Positions 10,576 to 21,426 of a stretch of 64,000 nt of DNA are shown piece after piece; within the stretch, counting starts at the first letter, position 1, and the number at the start of each line of letters is the position of its first letter. The notes beneath the pieces are model-generated. The model was not told the origin of the DNA and searched no databases. It saw nothing but the letters and a program-made list of their open reading frames with translations. The position numbers and the translations under genes were made by a program. Source of the stretch: Sciurus carolinensis (Eukaryota; Chordata; Mammalia; Rodentia; Sciuridae); the NCBI RefSeq assembly GCF_902686445.1, contig NC_062226.1, positions 12,868,001 through 12,932,000 on the forward strand. The letters are read 5' to 3'.

Positions 10576-11129
10576 TAGGGGTCCCAAACTGGAGCCCTGG
10601 AAGGACCAAGGAGGTGACAATAGTGACTAGGGGAGGCTGAATGGGGACTCCGGCAAACACCTGGATTGCCTCTGAAGCTCGGCTGCAGCTTGGACCCGGG
10701 GGGAAGTTCACTCATGCCCAGACCCTGGCTCAGACCAATGAAACCAGAATTTCCGGGGCAGAGCCTGTGGGTAGGCAGCCTGTCTGTCACCTGTGAAATA
10801 AGTCAACTGCTTGGCTTTTCTCTAGAAGGGGCCTCCCTGCTCTGTAGTCTGGTACTGTGTGGTAACCTGGAAACCGTTCTTTGTATGGGGACTTTTTTTA
10901 TCTTCCTAAATCCTGCAGTCTAACCTTCAGGGCACCACGTGGTCAAAATCCCTGCCTTGAAAGTACCCCCCAGCTTTGTCTTGCGGTCTCCCGTGGACCT
11001 CGATGTATTTCATACTGTTTTGTCTGTTAAGTGGGAACTGATAAGGGAGACTCTGCTGGGGCTCAGGAGCAAAGAACCTGGGATTCCACACTCATGTCCT
11101 CACTCCCTTGCTCTCCAGCCATGGCGAAC
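10576..11129. other. Unassigned sequence
   Basis: It looks unique, with GC content higher than the flanks. Short open frames on both strands overlap. There is no repeat signature. Confidence 0.35.
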
Positions 11130-11555
11130 TTGTGGTGACTCCCAAGTGTGCCATGCCCCCTTGGTGCCCCAGTGCCTTTGCACGCTCTCTTCCCCTGCCC
11201 AGGAGACCTCCTTACCCATTTTCCACCCAGTGACTGCCTCGCCATTTGCTGTTCCCCTCCTCCAGAAGCCTTCTCTGTCTCCTCCGGAAGTGAGCCCCCA
11301 CCCTGTCAGGGGCTTGGGACCCCTGTGCCCACTGTGGCACAGCACTTCCAGTATAGAGTGTCATTACTAATTTGCATATTTGTCTTAATTCAACCAATAT
11401 ATTTATCTGGTTCTCATTTTGAGCCACAAACAAACTGGACTGGATTTATGGATTGCACATCCTGATCGAGAGCTCTTCTAGGGTCAGGCCACATCTTATT
11501 TACCAGTGCCCCTGGTGCTCTGTACGGGACCTGTCATGCAGGTATGTCATATATT
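11130..11555 (+). repeat. L2 LINE 3' end, forward
   Basis: Landmarks in L2 order are 'cagtgcctttgcacgctctcttcccctgcccagga' (11170-11204), 'cctccagaagccttctctgtctcc' (about 11259-11282), 'gtggcacagcacttcc' (11334-11350), 'agagctcttctagggtcaggccacatcttattta' (11469-11502) and 'cagtgcccctggtgctctgtac' (11504-11525). The reverse transcriptase ORF is long lost. Confidence 0.8.
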
Positions 11556-11854
11556 CGAAAGACAGATGGAAGGAGGGGTGGGTGGGAGCCCTTTCTAGCT
11601 TACTCCTGTGCTCAAGGCTGTGACTTCAAGGGACAAGTGTGCAGAAAGGGTGACTTTCCCAGCAAGTGGAATGTTTTCAGGATTTCCAGAAATTCACAGG
11701 GAGATTCAGTTCCTATGGCAGGATTTATTCATGGTGGTTAGATTATGGACTACTTTCTTTAAAGGACTTAGACACAGACTTCGAAAATAATTTTTCTCTC
11801 CAATAGCATCCAGGATGAAAATATTAAAGTTAGGATGAATTTGGGGAATTGAAG
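11556..11854. other. Unassigned sequence
   Basis: No repeat, RNA or gene is recognisable. Two short forward frames (11544-11741, 11608-11790) overlap in different phases and show no motif. Confidence 0.35.
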
Positions 11855-12060
11855 TAATTTGGTATGGATGGAGGGGGTGCAGCAGGAAGCAGAGGAAATG
11901 AGGCCGAAAGGATTGTCCGTGGTCTGATTATAAAGGGCCTTAATTGCCTGGCTAAGGAGCTTTGGATCTGCCCCATGGGTGGACGGGAGAACCTCGAAGA
12001 GTCTTTAAGAGGGGCCAGTACCCGATCAGTGGGTGGCCCACTGAACAGACGGGATCAAGT
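11855..12060 (-). repeat. L2 LINE internal fragment, reverse
   Basis: 'attataaagggccttaattgcctggctaaggagctttgg' (11928-11966) mirrors the reverse L2 phrase 'gggccttgtaggccatggtaaggactttgg', with 'aagaggggccagtacccgatcag' (12008-12030) after it. Confidence 0.65.
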
Positions 12061-13284
12061 CACTCTTCTTTCAGAGCAGTGCCCCCCCCCCATCTTCTGT
12101 TCTCGCCCTTTGCATCTGCATAATTCGCCTTCCGATATCGTGTTCATTATTTTCACAGCCCATCCTGGTAAGAATTGTCCAATGTCAGGCGGAATTAAAC
12201 TGACAGGACCTCAGAAGACCCCCTGTGTTTATGTGATGAACTCCTGTGTGCTTCAGAGAAGATGTTATTAAAAGAGATCACCTGGGGTTTGTTTCCAGCT
12301 CTCTTCCAGAGAACCTGGCCAGCCACCGTCTCTTGCACCTGACTCTGTGTGCATTTTTAAAAGCAGGTGTCATTCAGGGTTTCAGATGCCAGTTTCTAAT
12401 TCGTTGCTTGTTAAACTACAGGTCTCCAGATTGTGCTGCTAAAATTACTAGTTGATTCAATGAAGAAATCCTGATGGGGTTTTGATTCCCCCGGAAAACA
12501 AATACCTGGCTCTCTGCCGATGTCACATTTTCTGAGCTGCCTGTTGTTGCCTGTTACTGTTACGGATTATGGTGCCAGGGGTGGTTTCGGTGCTTTGCAC
12601 ATATGGCCGTCTTGTTGAATTCTACAGAATCTTTGCAAATACTGTTTTTTTTCGTGGAAGAGAATCTGGCCTGAGAACTGAGTCATTGTAAGTTCACATG
12701 GCCAGTGGGTCAGGCTGGGTTCTGAACTCAGCCCAGCCCTGGGCGGGGCCCCTGACCAGTTCCTTCCTCTCCTCACTGTAATGAGCTTACTACTCTCCAT
12801 TTGCCTACACTTAATTGACTGGTCGTCATAGGGATTTGTATTTTAGTTAAACAGCATCTGGAAAACAATGAAAATAATTTAAAAACATAGCATAAGTATG
12901 TTATAGAAATGTATTAAATGCCACAAATACTTCCCCTGTCATTCCATGTGAATTCACTTAAAATAAATTCAGTATTTCCTGCTCTACTAGTGAAGCCCCA
13001 CATTCTGCAATTACCCCAAGGGCAGGAGTTTAGTTCTCCAGTGATTATTCATAGTGCAACCAGCCTTCCTGGACTCTATTTATCATTTCGTTAATTTGGT
13101 CGTAGTTTGTTCTTCCTTCCAGGAAGGTGGTAATGGTGTAGAATCACCTTGATTAGCGATTTGTAAGCATCACGTTAACTTAGTGTTTTACTCTCTCATT
13201 ATTAGCTCTTTTTGATATGAAGATTGATTTTTATTCTTTATTCACACTTTAAGAAAGAGATGGGTGAGTTTCTGAAACCATTTG
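12061..13284. other. Unique sequence with C9-10 tract; short L2 trace at the end
   Basis: A C run lies at about 12084-12093. 12460-12560 and 12800-13260 are AT-moderate unique DNA. At 13285-13360 'cttatttaacaacg...tgtctcccaggcatgggg' looks like a reverse L2 3' tip. No exon is supported. Confidence 0.35.
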
Positions 13285-13384
13285 TTCACTTATTTAACAA
13301 CGTTTTTTGATTGTCTCCCAGGCATGGGGTGCCTTTCCAGGACAGGGATGGGGCTGTGGGGCTGACCTCTGAGGTCTGCTCTCA

Positions 13385-13757
13385 TGTGACAGTTTGGATC
13401 TGGAATGTCCCCAAAGGCCCAGACCTCGGTCCTCAGCTTGGCTCTGTTGGAAGGTGGTGGGACCTTTAAGAGGTGGGGCCTGTGGGCAGTTGTAGGCCGC
13501 TGGGGGTGTGTCCTCAAGGGGGATTGTGGGATTTCAGCCCCTCCCTCTCCTTCTTTTTCACTTTCCAGTTGCCATGGAGTGATGTCTTCCTCCACCCTGT
13601 GTTTTCACCCTGACTGCTGCCTCGCCACAGGCCCCAAACTCATGGGTCTGCCTGATCACGGACTGAAACCACCAAAACTATGAGCCAAAACAAACCTCTC
13701 CACTTTTAAAGCTGATCATCTCAAGTATTTGTTACAGTAATAAAAAGCTGACTAAAA
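13385..13757 (+). repeat. Sciurid MaLR-like LTR, forward arm of an inverted pair
   Basis: 'gacagtttggatctggaatgtcccc' (13388-13412), 'ggtggtgggacctttaagaggtggggcc' (13453-13480), 'gatcacggactgaaaccaccaaaactatgagcc' (13654-13686) and 'aagctgactaaaat' at the end place it in the same family as 557-1002. It is a divergent subfamily that lacks the 'caatggagccagcc' block. It abuts a reverse copy directly. Confidence 0.75.
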
Positions 13758-14115
13758 TAATCTGCTTTTTATTGCCATAACAAAATACCTAAAGCAGACT
13801 ACTTATGAAGAAAATGGGTTTAATTAGCTCATAGTTTTGGAGGTTCAGGGGCATGGCACTGGCATCGGCTCAGGTCTGGTGAAGAGCCTCTGGGCTCAAG
13901 TCAATAAATGTCACATCACTGAGCATGGCAATTGTGGGGGTACATGTGGGAGCAGGTGATCTCAGGAGAGCTGCGTCCCACCCTCTGTTATTCTGAGGAC
14001 CTTCACCCGACCCCACCTTCTTAACAGCTCCATTGTCTCCCATACCCACACCCTGGAGACCATGCTTCCAACACACAGATGCTTGGGGAATAAACCACAT
14101 TTATACCATGGCAGG
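13758..14115 (-). repeat. Sciurid MaLR-like LTR, reverse arm of an inverted pair
   Basis: It starts 'ctgctttttattgccataacaaaatacc' (13762-13789), goes through 'gggtttaattagctcatagttttggaggttcaggg' (13817-13851) and ends near 'ccatgcttccaacacacagatgcttgggg' (14060-14088), the inverse of the forward family layout. The right end is approximate. Its outer portion is diverged from its neighbour, so this is two insertions or an old palindromic duplication rather than a recent one. Confidence 0.7.
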
Positions 14116-14929
14116 ATGGACAGTGGTAGGAGCAAGGAGCTTCGAGAAGCCTTTCATATACGGGAAGATGGATGCTTCAAGAAACAGACACAATCTCTGG
14201 CTGGGCTTCCTGGCCTCTGCAGGTTTCCCACTTCCTGTTTTGACCATTCCTGGACAACCATGAAGATCTGTGATATGTAGCAGATTATCATTGTACATAT
14301 TTTCCATTACGTAAGGTTTTATCTTCTGGCAAAATAGTTTGGGCAGCAATAAGTAGGTGAGTTAAGTAGGGACAGCGGCAAGTCTTTCCTGCATCCATGG
14401 AATCAACCCATGTAGGTCTGTGTTTGTTTATTAAGTCAATAAGTCTTTAGCTTAGTGTCTGTCATGGTCTGTACGCCCCAGAAGGGAGAAGGAGATGTGT
14501 AAGTAATTATGATACGGTTGGCCCTTGACAGGCATGAGGGGACATGTCCAGAGGCCTCTGGGAATTTTTACATTGAGCCCAACTCTTGCTCTGCAGATAT
14601 TCACTCCTTAAGTGACTTGCTAATTCAACTTGGAAGGAGTGGTTCAAGGTTATGCAAAATGCTTCACATGTGTCATCTCTCCATACTGCTGCATGCCACA
14701 TGACCTTCAGGATTACCAAGGCCATGGTCTGCTGTACACTGTCCCCAGTTCTGTAATTACAGGCATGAGTGGATATGACGACACTGAGCAGCTCACTTGC
14801 TGAGGAGCTCTTGGATGTGCCTTCTTGGCATGGGGCTGAAGGTGGAGGCCAGGGTAGGAGTACAGGTCTTGTGCTAGGTTCCATGGGAGCCCTCCTGACA
14901 TGATCTGCTTTTTGGCTGCTCTGTGGAAA
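14116..14929. other. Unassigned sequence
   Basis: 'acggttggcccttgacaggcatgagggg' at 14516-14543 resembles a MER2/Tigger end, but nothing supporting follows. Overlapping open frames on the minus strand (14507-14989, 160 codons; 14713-14985) have no recognisable product. Confidence 0.35.
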
Positions 14930-15200
14930 GTGGCTGGTGGAAGGCAGGAGTGGCAGCAGGAGCCTGAGGGAGGTGAGAGGGCCATTCACAGCAGCTCCTT
15001 GGACGTGGAGACAGGAAAGAGGTGCGAGGACTCAGCAGATCCATAGAGACAGGGTAGACAGGAGTCCTACTGGAAAAGAGGAGTTAAAGGTGCTCCCAGG
15101 ATTTTGGCCAGAGCAACTGGGTGGAGACAGGAAAGACAGAGGAGTTGCTGATTTGTGCCACATAAATATTCTTGGGATGACAGTCCCCATGATGGACAGG
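14930..15200 (-). repeat. L2 LINE internal fragment, reverse
   Basis: 'gttaaaggtgctcccaggattttggccagagcaactgggtgga' (15082-15124) parallels the reverse L2 phrase '...gactcccaggtttttggcctgagcaactgggtgga'. It is preceded by a G/A-rich segment typical of the same region. The left boundary is uncertain. Confidence 0.6.
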
Positions 15201-15469
15201 AGCAGTGAGAGCCGAAAAACTGCAGGGCCAGTTGACAGGCAGAAATGAGCATTCTGATCAGAGGCACTGGGCAGTAGAATCAAGGGAATCAATGAAGAGG
15301 GTCCTTCCTGTCGACTCAGCAGGCCAGGGCTTGACTAGAATCAGAGACATGAAGCCTTTGGAGGACCCAGGAATGAAAGGTCGAGAAGGAAGCAATGAAT
15401 TCTGATGAGGAATGGAGCAGGAGGAAGAGATTTCAGGGGAAGAAAAGAAGTCCGGTTTCAGACAGGTCC
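15201..15469. other. Unassigned, possibly more L2
   Basis: This G/A-rich stretch may continue the adjacent reverse L2, but no diagnostic phrase is visible. Confidence 0.3.
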
Positions 15470-15535
15470 ACTTTAAGGTACATGTCAGCACTCAGTAAAT
15501 GTTGGCTATTATCACCATTGTCATTATCGTCACTG
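15470..15535 (+). repeat. MIR 3' tail
   Basis: 'agcactcagtaaatgttggctattatcaccattgtcattatc' (15487-15528) is the 'gcgctcaataaatgttggttatta' terminus with an expanded ATC-rich tail. Confidence 0.65.
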
Positions 15536-16139
15536 ATTTCCTGGCCGTCAGCGTGTCCATCAGTGATAGTCGGGGTCATTGCTGAAGCCGGGTCTTCCTG
15601 GGGAGAGTGCAGAGGGTAAAGGAAGAAAGTGGCTCCACCTCTCCTTTCAGAAGCCAGTGCGGAAGACATGTCCTAGTCTCCAGGCTCACTTTCATGATAA
15701 TATGACTCAACTTGAAAGTTTCTTAAAATTAACTGCGATTTTAGAAGGCAAGGAGTAAGCCACTGGTTAGATCTGACAATGCTGAGGTCCCCTTATGTGA
15801 AAGCTGTTATACATACACCAAGATGATGACAGGCATTGCACACTTAAATCGTTTTAATGGAGAAAATGGGTGTGAATGGCAGAATCTTAAATGCATTAGT
15901 TCTCAACATTGTGAAATTAATTGGCTCCCAAATATAGCCCTCTCCTGCTGTAACTGCAGTGCTGAGGAGCCTCCAGCTTTCCTCTTACCTGTAGCCAACA
16001 TTTCTCGGTTTGATGATGAATAAAGGCCTCTTTGTTTAATTAGCATCGAATCATGTTTTAAGAAGTCGGTAATCTAATTAAAATCACATTTCTGGTTTAT
16101 ACGAAATAGAAAAAGAAGAGGTCATCACATGCTTTGTGG
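15536..16139. other. Unique sequence; possible conserved block at 15985-16100
   Basis: 16005-16095 contains homeodomain-like TAAT words ('gtttaattagcatcgaatcatg', 'gtaatctaattaaaatcac') with no repeat signature. This could be conserved noncoding DNA. I see no exon. Confidence 0.3.
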
Positions 16140-16570
16140 CACCTGCTGTATACCCTGCAGTGAACTAGGGGCGGGGTTTCAGAGTAGGGTAAGAAAGGGT
16201 CCCTGCCTGCAACCGGGGGTAAATGTCAATCCAAGGTGATAAATGGTGATAGAGCAAGGTGCCGGTAGGGACCAGAGAGAAAGTGGTTCACTCTGTCCGG
16301 AGCAGGTGATGCTCGAAGTGGTCCTTGAGGAAGAGGGGAGAATGTCACCTGAACAGGAAGCCAGTTAGGGGAACATAGCAAAGACCCAGGGGAGGGCCGA
16401 GGAGACCTAAACTAAGGCGCTGATGCTGGGGACAGTCTTGAGAAGTATTTTACCTCTCCTGGTAAAGGAGAGGGATAAAGAAGGCGGGAAGAGGTCACGG
16501 ATCACACGTGGTTGGACTCCAAGGGAGGGAGAGATGGAAGATTCCGTTGGGAGGGTAGGAGAGAGCCTGC
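16140..16570 (-). repeat. L2 LINE fragment, reverse
   Basis: 'ctgctgtataccctgcagtgaac' begins the reverse 3' tip. 'ggtccctgcctgcaacc' (16198-16214), 'gaaagtggttcactctgtccgg' and 'ggtccttgaggaagagggg' (16320-16338) follow in the order of reverse L2. Strongly diverged. Confidence 0.6.
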
Positions 16571-17147
16571 AGGTTTCCCCTTAAGCATACAATTTTATAT
16601 AATTTTAGAAAGAGGATATGTGACTATCAATCAAACACATATTCAGAAAATACAAGCATAGCAATTGTGAGTCCTTTGTTCATAAGCTGTGCTTTGAGAG
16701 GCTGGGGGACGTTTGACCTGTGCATTGTGGAGCTGCCTGCATTGAGCTGGCTGGTTAGGTTCGGTGGAGAAGGAGGACCAGCCAGCCTGCTTGGAACAGT
16801 GGAGTGGGGAAGGCATTTGTCCTTTGTCCACAAGTCACCTTTTCAGGTAGTAACAAAAGATGCACTCGCCTCTCCTCCTACCCACCTGCCCCCTGCCTCC
16901 CTTTGGCCACCTTCCCCTTGGCCTCCCGCTCCCTTTGTCCTGTCCTTGCTGGGCAGAAGTGGAGCATAGCATACAGGCTGCAGCCACGACTGGGGAGGTG
17001 CTTTCCAGGGGTGTCACAGCATCCGCCAGGCGCCTGACCTACAGCTCACAGGCCAGTTGGGCATAGCAAGGGGCACAGGGGAGCACCAGTCATTTCCTCA
17101 CTCAAAGGGCCGACACTTTGTCCAGGTCTTGCTGTTACAGAAGTTTA
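16571..17147. other. Unassigned GC-moderate sequence
   Basis: A C/T-rich stretch occupies 16868-16950. Nested open frames on both strands reflect base composition. No repeat or exon is recognised. Confidence 0.35.
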
Positions 17148-18190
17148 AAAATACATATTGTTGATTGTGAAACATTTTAAACTTTTGGAAAGCAATACAA
17201 CACACAATTTTGTACTCCCTACCAAGATTCTGCAGAGGTGAATGATTTTGCCTTACCTACTTCGGATCTCTCACTCTAAAAAATTATAAATAAGTATTTA
17301 TAAATAATATGTGTGATTATGTCATATATCCATTTTACATCAATGATACAACTCTGTGCAAATATCCTATTGCAACCAGCCTTATTGATCTATGCTGGCT
17401 CCTTGTTTATTCCACCTGCTGTATAATATTTCATTTAGTGAACCATGATTTATTTATCCATTCCCTCCTTATTAATTTATTCACAGCAAGAAAAATAAAT
17501 AGATAAAACCAGGTTGATCCTCAGCTTTGCTATTACAGAGTTGTCATGACACCCTGGTGTGCTCCTGGTGCACATGCGCGTGCGTTTCTCTGGGGTCAAC
17601 CTGGAGTGGAAATTAGCTCTTTATTTATTTATATATCCGTTATTTTATCCTATCAGACTTCATCTGTTTGGTTTGCTGCTGTGTCCCTTGTGCCTAAAAC
17701 AATGCATTGCAAACCCTCAATCAACATTTATTCAGTGTAAGAATATGCCCCCATTCACCTGGAGCGAGGCCCCTAACAGAGGCTCCGCCAGCTTTGCCTG
17801 AGCACGTCCATTTCCGACACTCCTGCCAACACCTGGTTATGAGGTGCATCCGTGTCTGCCAATCTGATGCATGTGGAACAATGCCCTGGTCTTCTCATCT
17901 GCATTCTTGTGATCACCTAGCAGGTAGGCTGTCTCTAAATACATTGATTGGCCATTTCGTCCTCTATGAATTACCTGTTCATACTCTTTGCCATTTTTGT
18001 TTTCTTACCGATCTGTAGAAACACTGCATCTATCTTGGATAAAATCGCTTTGACAGTTGTATGGGTCATACGTATGGTCGCTTGGGCTGTCATTTGTAGT
18101 TTGCCTTTTGATGAACGGTAGTTTTCAAATTTTACAGACTCTGTTTGCTAAGAATGAAAGTTTTATTTCTTCCCTTCTAATCCTCATGCC
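17148..18190 (-). mobile_element. Old L1 (L1M) 3' region, reverse
   Basis: Read on the plus strand it shows the complement of the L1 ORF2 end and 3' UTR: 'ctgctgtataatatttcatttagtgaacc' (17416-17444), 'atttatccattccc', 'ctctggggtcaacctggagtgga' (17588-17610), 'cactcctgccaacacctggttat' (17818-17840), 'gccaatctgatgcatgtgg', 'tgaattacctgttcatactctttgcc' (17967-17992) and 'ttttgatgaacggtagttttcaaattt' (18106-18132). Many stops mean no functional ORF2. A 125-bp segment at 17620-17745 interrupts it. Confidence 0.85.
17620..17745 (+). repeat. L2-like tail inside the L1
   Basis: 'gctgctgtgtcccttgtgcctaaaacaatgcattgcaaaccctcaatcaacatttattc' (17674-17732 in short words) reads like the L2 3' end ('tatccccagcgcctagaacagtgcctggcac...tcaataaatatt'). 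The L1 phrases on either side are contiguous in the consensus, so it behaves as an insertion. Confidence 0.5.
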
Positions 18191-18769
18191 ATTCTTTCTT
18201 TCTTTCTTCTATCTTATTATCCAGATGATTATGAACATGTTCATCTTTTCCCTGATTTTAAAGAGAGTGCTTCTAATATTTTATCACTGAGTATGAGGTT
18301 GGCTGTGAGTTTTGCCAGGTATCTTTTATCAGCTTGTTTTATTCTATCCTTACGATCCTAGGGTAAACCTTGGTAGTGGTAGATTATTTTTTCATGCTTT
18401 ACTGGATTTGTTTCTAGATATTCTCTGTGGTTCCTTTCTTAAAATATTTTTTCTTTCGTAATTATTTTCCCTCTTAGGGTTTGGTTTCCTTTCTTTGAAA
18501 TTTTAAGTACTTTAAATATTCTTATCTCAGAATTTTGTGGTTTGCTTGTTTTTTAGGGAGTGATATCTTCTGCTTTTCATACCAAGTTTATCTTTTGCTT
18601 CTGTTGGTATACACAATCACGTCACCAAACATTTATTAAGAAACTACTGGATGCCAATATAGTAGGATGGGGAGGTGGGGGAGTTTCTGGACTATAAGAA
18701 ATCATTTTTTGCAAATACTTTTCATACAATTAGTACTTATTGTCTGCAATGCCCTTGCATAGCTCGGTG
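18191..18769. other. T-rich unassigned sequence
   Basis: A TTTC/TTCT run lies at 18194-18212. The T-rich stretch to 18600 may be further decayed reverse L1. 'aacatttattaagaaactactggatgcc' (18628-18655) is a possible reverse L2 tip. Confidence 0.35.
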
Positions 18770-19015
18770 ATGTGGGGGAGTGGTCTGGAGCCCAGGATTT
18801 GGATTCAAATTCTGGTTCCATCAATTACTAACCATGACAGAGTAAGCAAGCTAGCAAGTTACTTAATTTCTTTAAGCCTCAGTTAACGTCTTCTCTTAAA
18901 GTAGGATAATAAGTGTCTGCTTCACAGAGTATATCCAAACACATATGCTATGAAATGCTTAACACAGTATCCAGAACACAGTGAGAATCAATCAAAAATA
19001 GCTGTCATTATTTGC
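18770..19015 (+). repeat. MIR SINE relic, nearly full length
   Basis: 'gtggtctggagcccaggatttggattcaaattctggttcc' (18780-18819), 'caagttacttaatttctttaagcctcagtt' (18855-18884), 'gtaggataataagtgtctgcttcacagagt' and 'gaaatgcttaacacagtatccagaacacagtgag' (18952-18985) appear in order. A reverse MIR3/L2 phrase ('tttgatcctcacaattgccttatgaga') follows at 19028-19054. Confidence 0.85.
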
Positions 19016-19079
19016 ATCCATTTTCCATTTGATCCTCACAATTGCCTTATGAGATAGATTATTGTTACCATTTGACAGA

Positions 19080-19560
19080 TGTTTTATGAGCATGTGGGAA
19101 CATTTAGTAAAATATTACAGAATTGCTGGGTTTTATTAATATATGTAAAAGGGCTTTGATCAATGTTAAATACCACGCAGATGGAAGGCAATGTTGTTCT
19201 CTGGGATGGCTTAAGCCCAAATTCTTGTCTGCATTTAGAAGTGTCATGACAGGAATTTAAAATCATATATTGCAAAACCCAGAGAAAAAGCCTAGCCACG
19301 TCTGAAAAAGAGGGAGCAGAGAAAGGATTGCAAATATCACTTAACAGTAATATCTAGGTGTTACTGCTGTGTTTTAAGTCTATATAATGCTACAGCAAAA
19401 TGTGTGAAAACAATTTGCATATAGCCCCCATTTTATTTAAAATGTATGCACAGGATATATTGGAAAGAAACACATGAAAATCTTAAGTACAATGATCTCA
19501 GCCTGTAAGATTATAGATCATTTTAAGTTTGTTTTCTTTAAGCTTTTCTGTGTTTCCCTA
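19080..19560. other. AT-rich unassigned sequence
   Basis: No element or coding potential is recognisable. The sequence is moderately AT-rich and immediately precedes the oligo-T head of a reverse SINE. Confidence 0.35.
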
Positions 19561-19776
19561 GTTTTTTTTTTTTTTTTTTTTTTTTCCTTTTGGTACCAGG
19601 GATTGAACCCAGGACACTTAACTGCTGAGCCACAACCCCAACCCTTTTTGGTTTGAGATAGGGTCTCACTAAATTGCTTAGGGACTCATTCAGTTGCTGA
19701 GGCCAGCTTTGAACTTGCAATCCTCCTGCCTTAGCCTCTGGTCTCTGGGTTTACAGGTATGTCCACCCTACCCGGC
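19561..19776 (-). mobile_element. B1-dID composite SINE, reverse
   Basis: The oligo-T (19562-19585) is the complement of the A-tail. It is followed by the ID-like half ('ggtaccagggattgaacccagg', 19591-19612; 'ctgagccacaacccc') and then the B1-like half ('gagatagggtctcact', 'tgaacttgcaatcctcctgcc', ending 'ctacccggc'). The tRNA-derived part keeps a recognisable B box ('gggattgaaccc' complement). Full length, about 215 bp. Confidence 0.95.
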
Positions 19777-20496
19777 TGTTTTCCTCATTTCTACCGTGAG
19801 CATACTCTGTCAAGGAAAGAGGAGCACCAGGGCCTCTCCATTAGACCTGTGTGAGGACAGCTGGGCAGGAAGTCCCAGTAGACCATGTGCAAGCAGGACC
19901 AAGGCTTCCAGGCACGTGCTGGAGCTAGGGACCTTAGAAAGAAGGTGCCTGGTCCTCAGACGGCAGAGGAGAAGAACAACCTTGTCTCCTCTCGCCACAG
20001 ACCAACCTGATGTAAATGGACTTAGTTCTGCTCCTGTCTGCCTTTATCGATTGAGTTGTTTTGACCCAGCTTGCTGTGAAGTACCTGCCTGGGTCGTAGT
20101 CCTAAGAAATGGATGCTTGAGTTCTCTTCATGCTCACCACCGTATCTTCCTCTCTCCATCCTCTCCATGCGGTTACCCAGCTAGGAAGACCTAAAGGAGT
20201 TGACCAAACCAAGCTTTGCATGCAGCATTTGTTTTTGGCTGTAATCAGCTCAGTTTTAGCTAGTCACTCACAGATCAGGTTATATTAGTTAGTAGTTTGG
20301 GCTGCTTTTCTCAAAAGTGGCCAGTAGGGGTCAGTGTACCTGGAGACCTTTAGAGACTCAGTGCCTGGTAGAGAGACAGAAATCTCTGTACATTATGTAA
20401 TATCTCTGAGTTCTTCTCTCAGTTCACCAAGTACCTAAGCCAGAGAGCATGGGCTTTCCCACAAACTCTCAATGAGTCCTCTTGAGTTTATATCCC
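19777..20496. other. Unassigned sequence
   Basis: A 166-codon plus-strand frame (19694-20194) begins inside the SINE and so cannot be an ancestral exon as drawn. No other signal is seen. Confidence 0.4.
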
Positions 20497-20905
20497 TGTT
20501 ATGGTTTGGATACAAGGTGTCTCTCTGAAGCTCTTGCTAAGGTAGGGATGTTCAGAGGTGAAATGATTTATAGGTTCATTCTAAGCTGAATGAACTAAGT
20601 AGGTGGGAATTTGTAGGCAGGTGGGGTGTGGCTGGAGGAAGTAGACCACTGGAAGTGTGCCTCTGGGGTTTATATCTTGTCCCTGGTTTCTCCCCGACCC
20701 CTGCTTCCTGGCTACCACAGGTGAGCAGCTCCCCCACACCCCACGCCCTTCTACCATGATTATCCACCTCCCCCTGAGCCCAGAGCACCGGGGTTGCCCA
20801 ACCGTGAACTGAGCCTCTGCAACCCTGAGCTCAAAGTAAACCTTCCTCCTCTAGGTCGTTTTCGTCAGGTACTTTGGTCACAGTGACAAGAAGCTGACCA
20901 CCGCA
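20497..20905 (+). repeat. Sciurid MaLR-like LTR, forward copy
   Basis: It starts 'tgttatggtttggatacaaggtg' and ends 'aagctgaccaccgca'. In between are 'gtggggtgtggctggaggaag' (20621-20641), 'cttctaccatgattatccacct' (about 20749-20770) and 'gagctcaaagtaaaccttcctcctct' (20827-20852). It has TG...CA termini and solo-LTR length. It is the closest structural match to 557-1002 in the window. Confidence 0.8.
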
Positions 20906-20909
20906 GCCC

Positions 20910-21115
20910 TAAAGATCTCTCCATCTTTCATTCTCTTCCCTCCCTCGCCCTGCTGCAGGCCTCCATCATCTCTAATCTGGATGACTCTAGGAATCTCTTA
21001 CCTTACCCTCCTCACCCACTCTGGCCTCCATCCATTTCATTTTCTTTCCATCAGTCAGAGGTCTTTTCAAAAGTCCATGCTAACGGGGAGAAGGCTTTTC
21101 ATTTCCCCATGAAAT
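20910..21115 (+). repeat. L2 LINE fragment, forward
   Basis: 'gcaggcctccatcatctctaatctggatgactctaggaatctcttacc' (20956-21003) matches the upstream L2 phrase 'caggcctcatcatctctcacctggactactgcaatagcctcct'. 'agtcagaggtcttttcaaaagtccatgctaac' (about 21053-21084) fits the following '...gtgatctttctaaaa...'. Confidence 0.65.
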
Positions 21116-21426
21116 GACTGACAGAGTTTTGCATCATCTTGTCTTGAACAAGAGTTTCAAACTGTGGTCTTCAGACCCCCCGCATTCCCCAGATCTTGTC
21201 AGGTTATCTACAGGGTCACGTTTTTCTTGTCATCATCATACTAAGACATGGTCTGCCTTTCTCATCTTCACTGATGGTGCAAAAGTAGCTGTGAATAAAA
21301 CCACTGGCTCCTTAGCTTGCTTAAGACAGTGGAGCCAGACTGCACCAGCAACCTGTCTATTCTTCATCACCACACACTCTCTCACAGTCTAAAGGAAACA
21401 AAACCGTAGAGTTGCCCTGATGAACA

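Noticed and set aside
10061..10630. 189-codon open frame, plus strand
   Set aside because: Overlaps a probable MIR and several open minus-strand frames. No recognisable domain.
14514..14570. Possible MER2/Tigger left end
   Set aside because: Only the first ~25 bp resemble the terminus and nothing downstream continues the match.
19694..20194. 166-codon plus-strand frame
   Set aside because: Starts inside a reverse B1-dID SINE, so it is not an ancestral coding exon.
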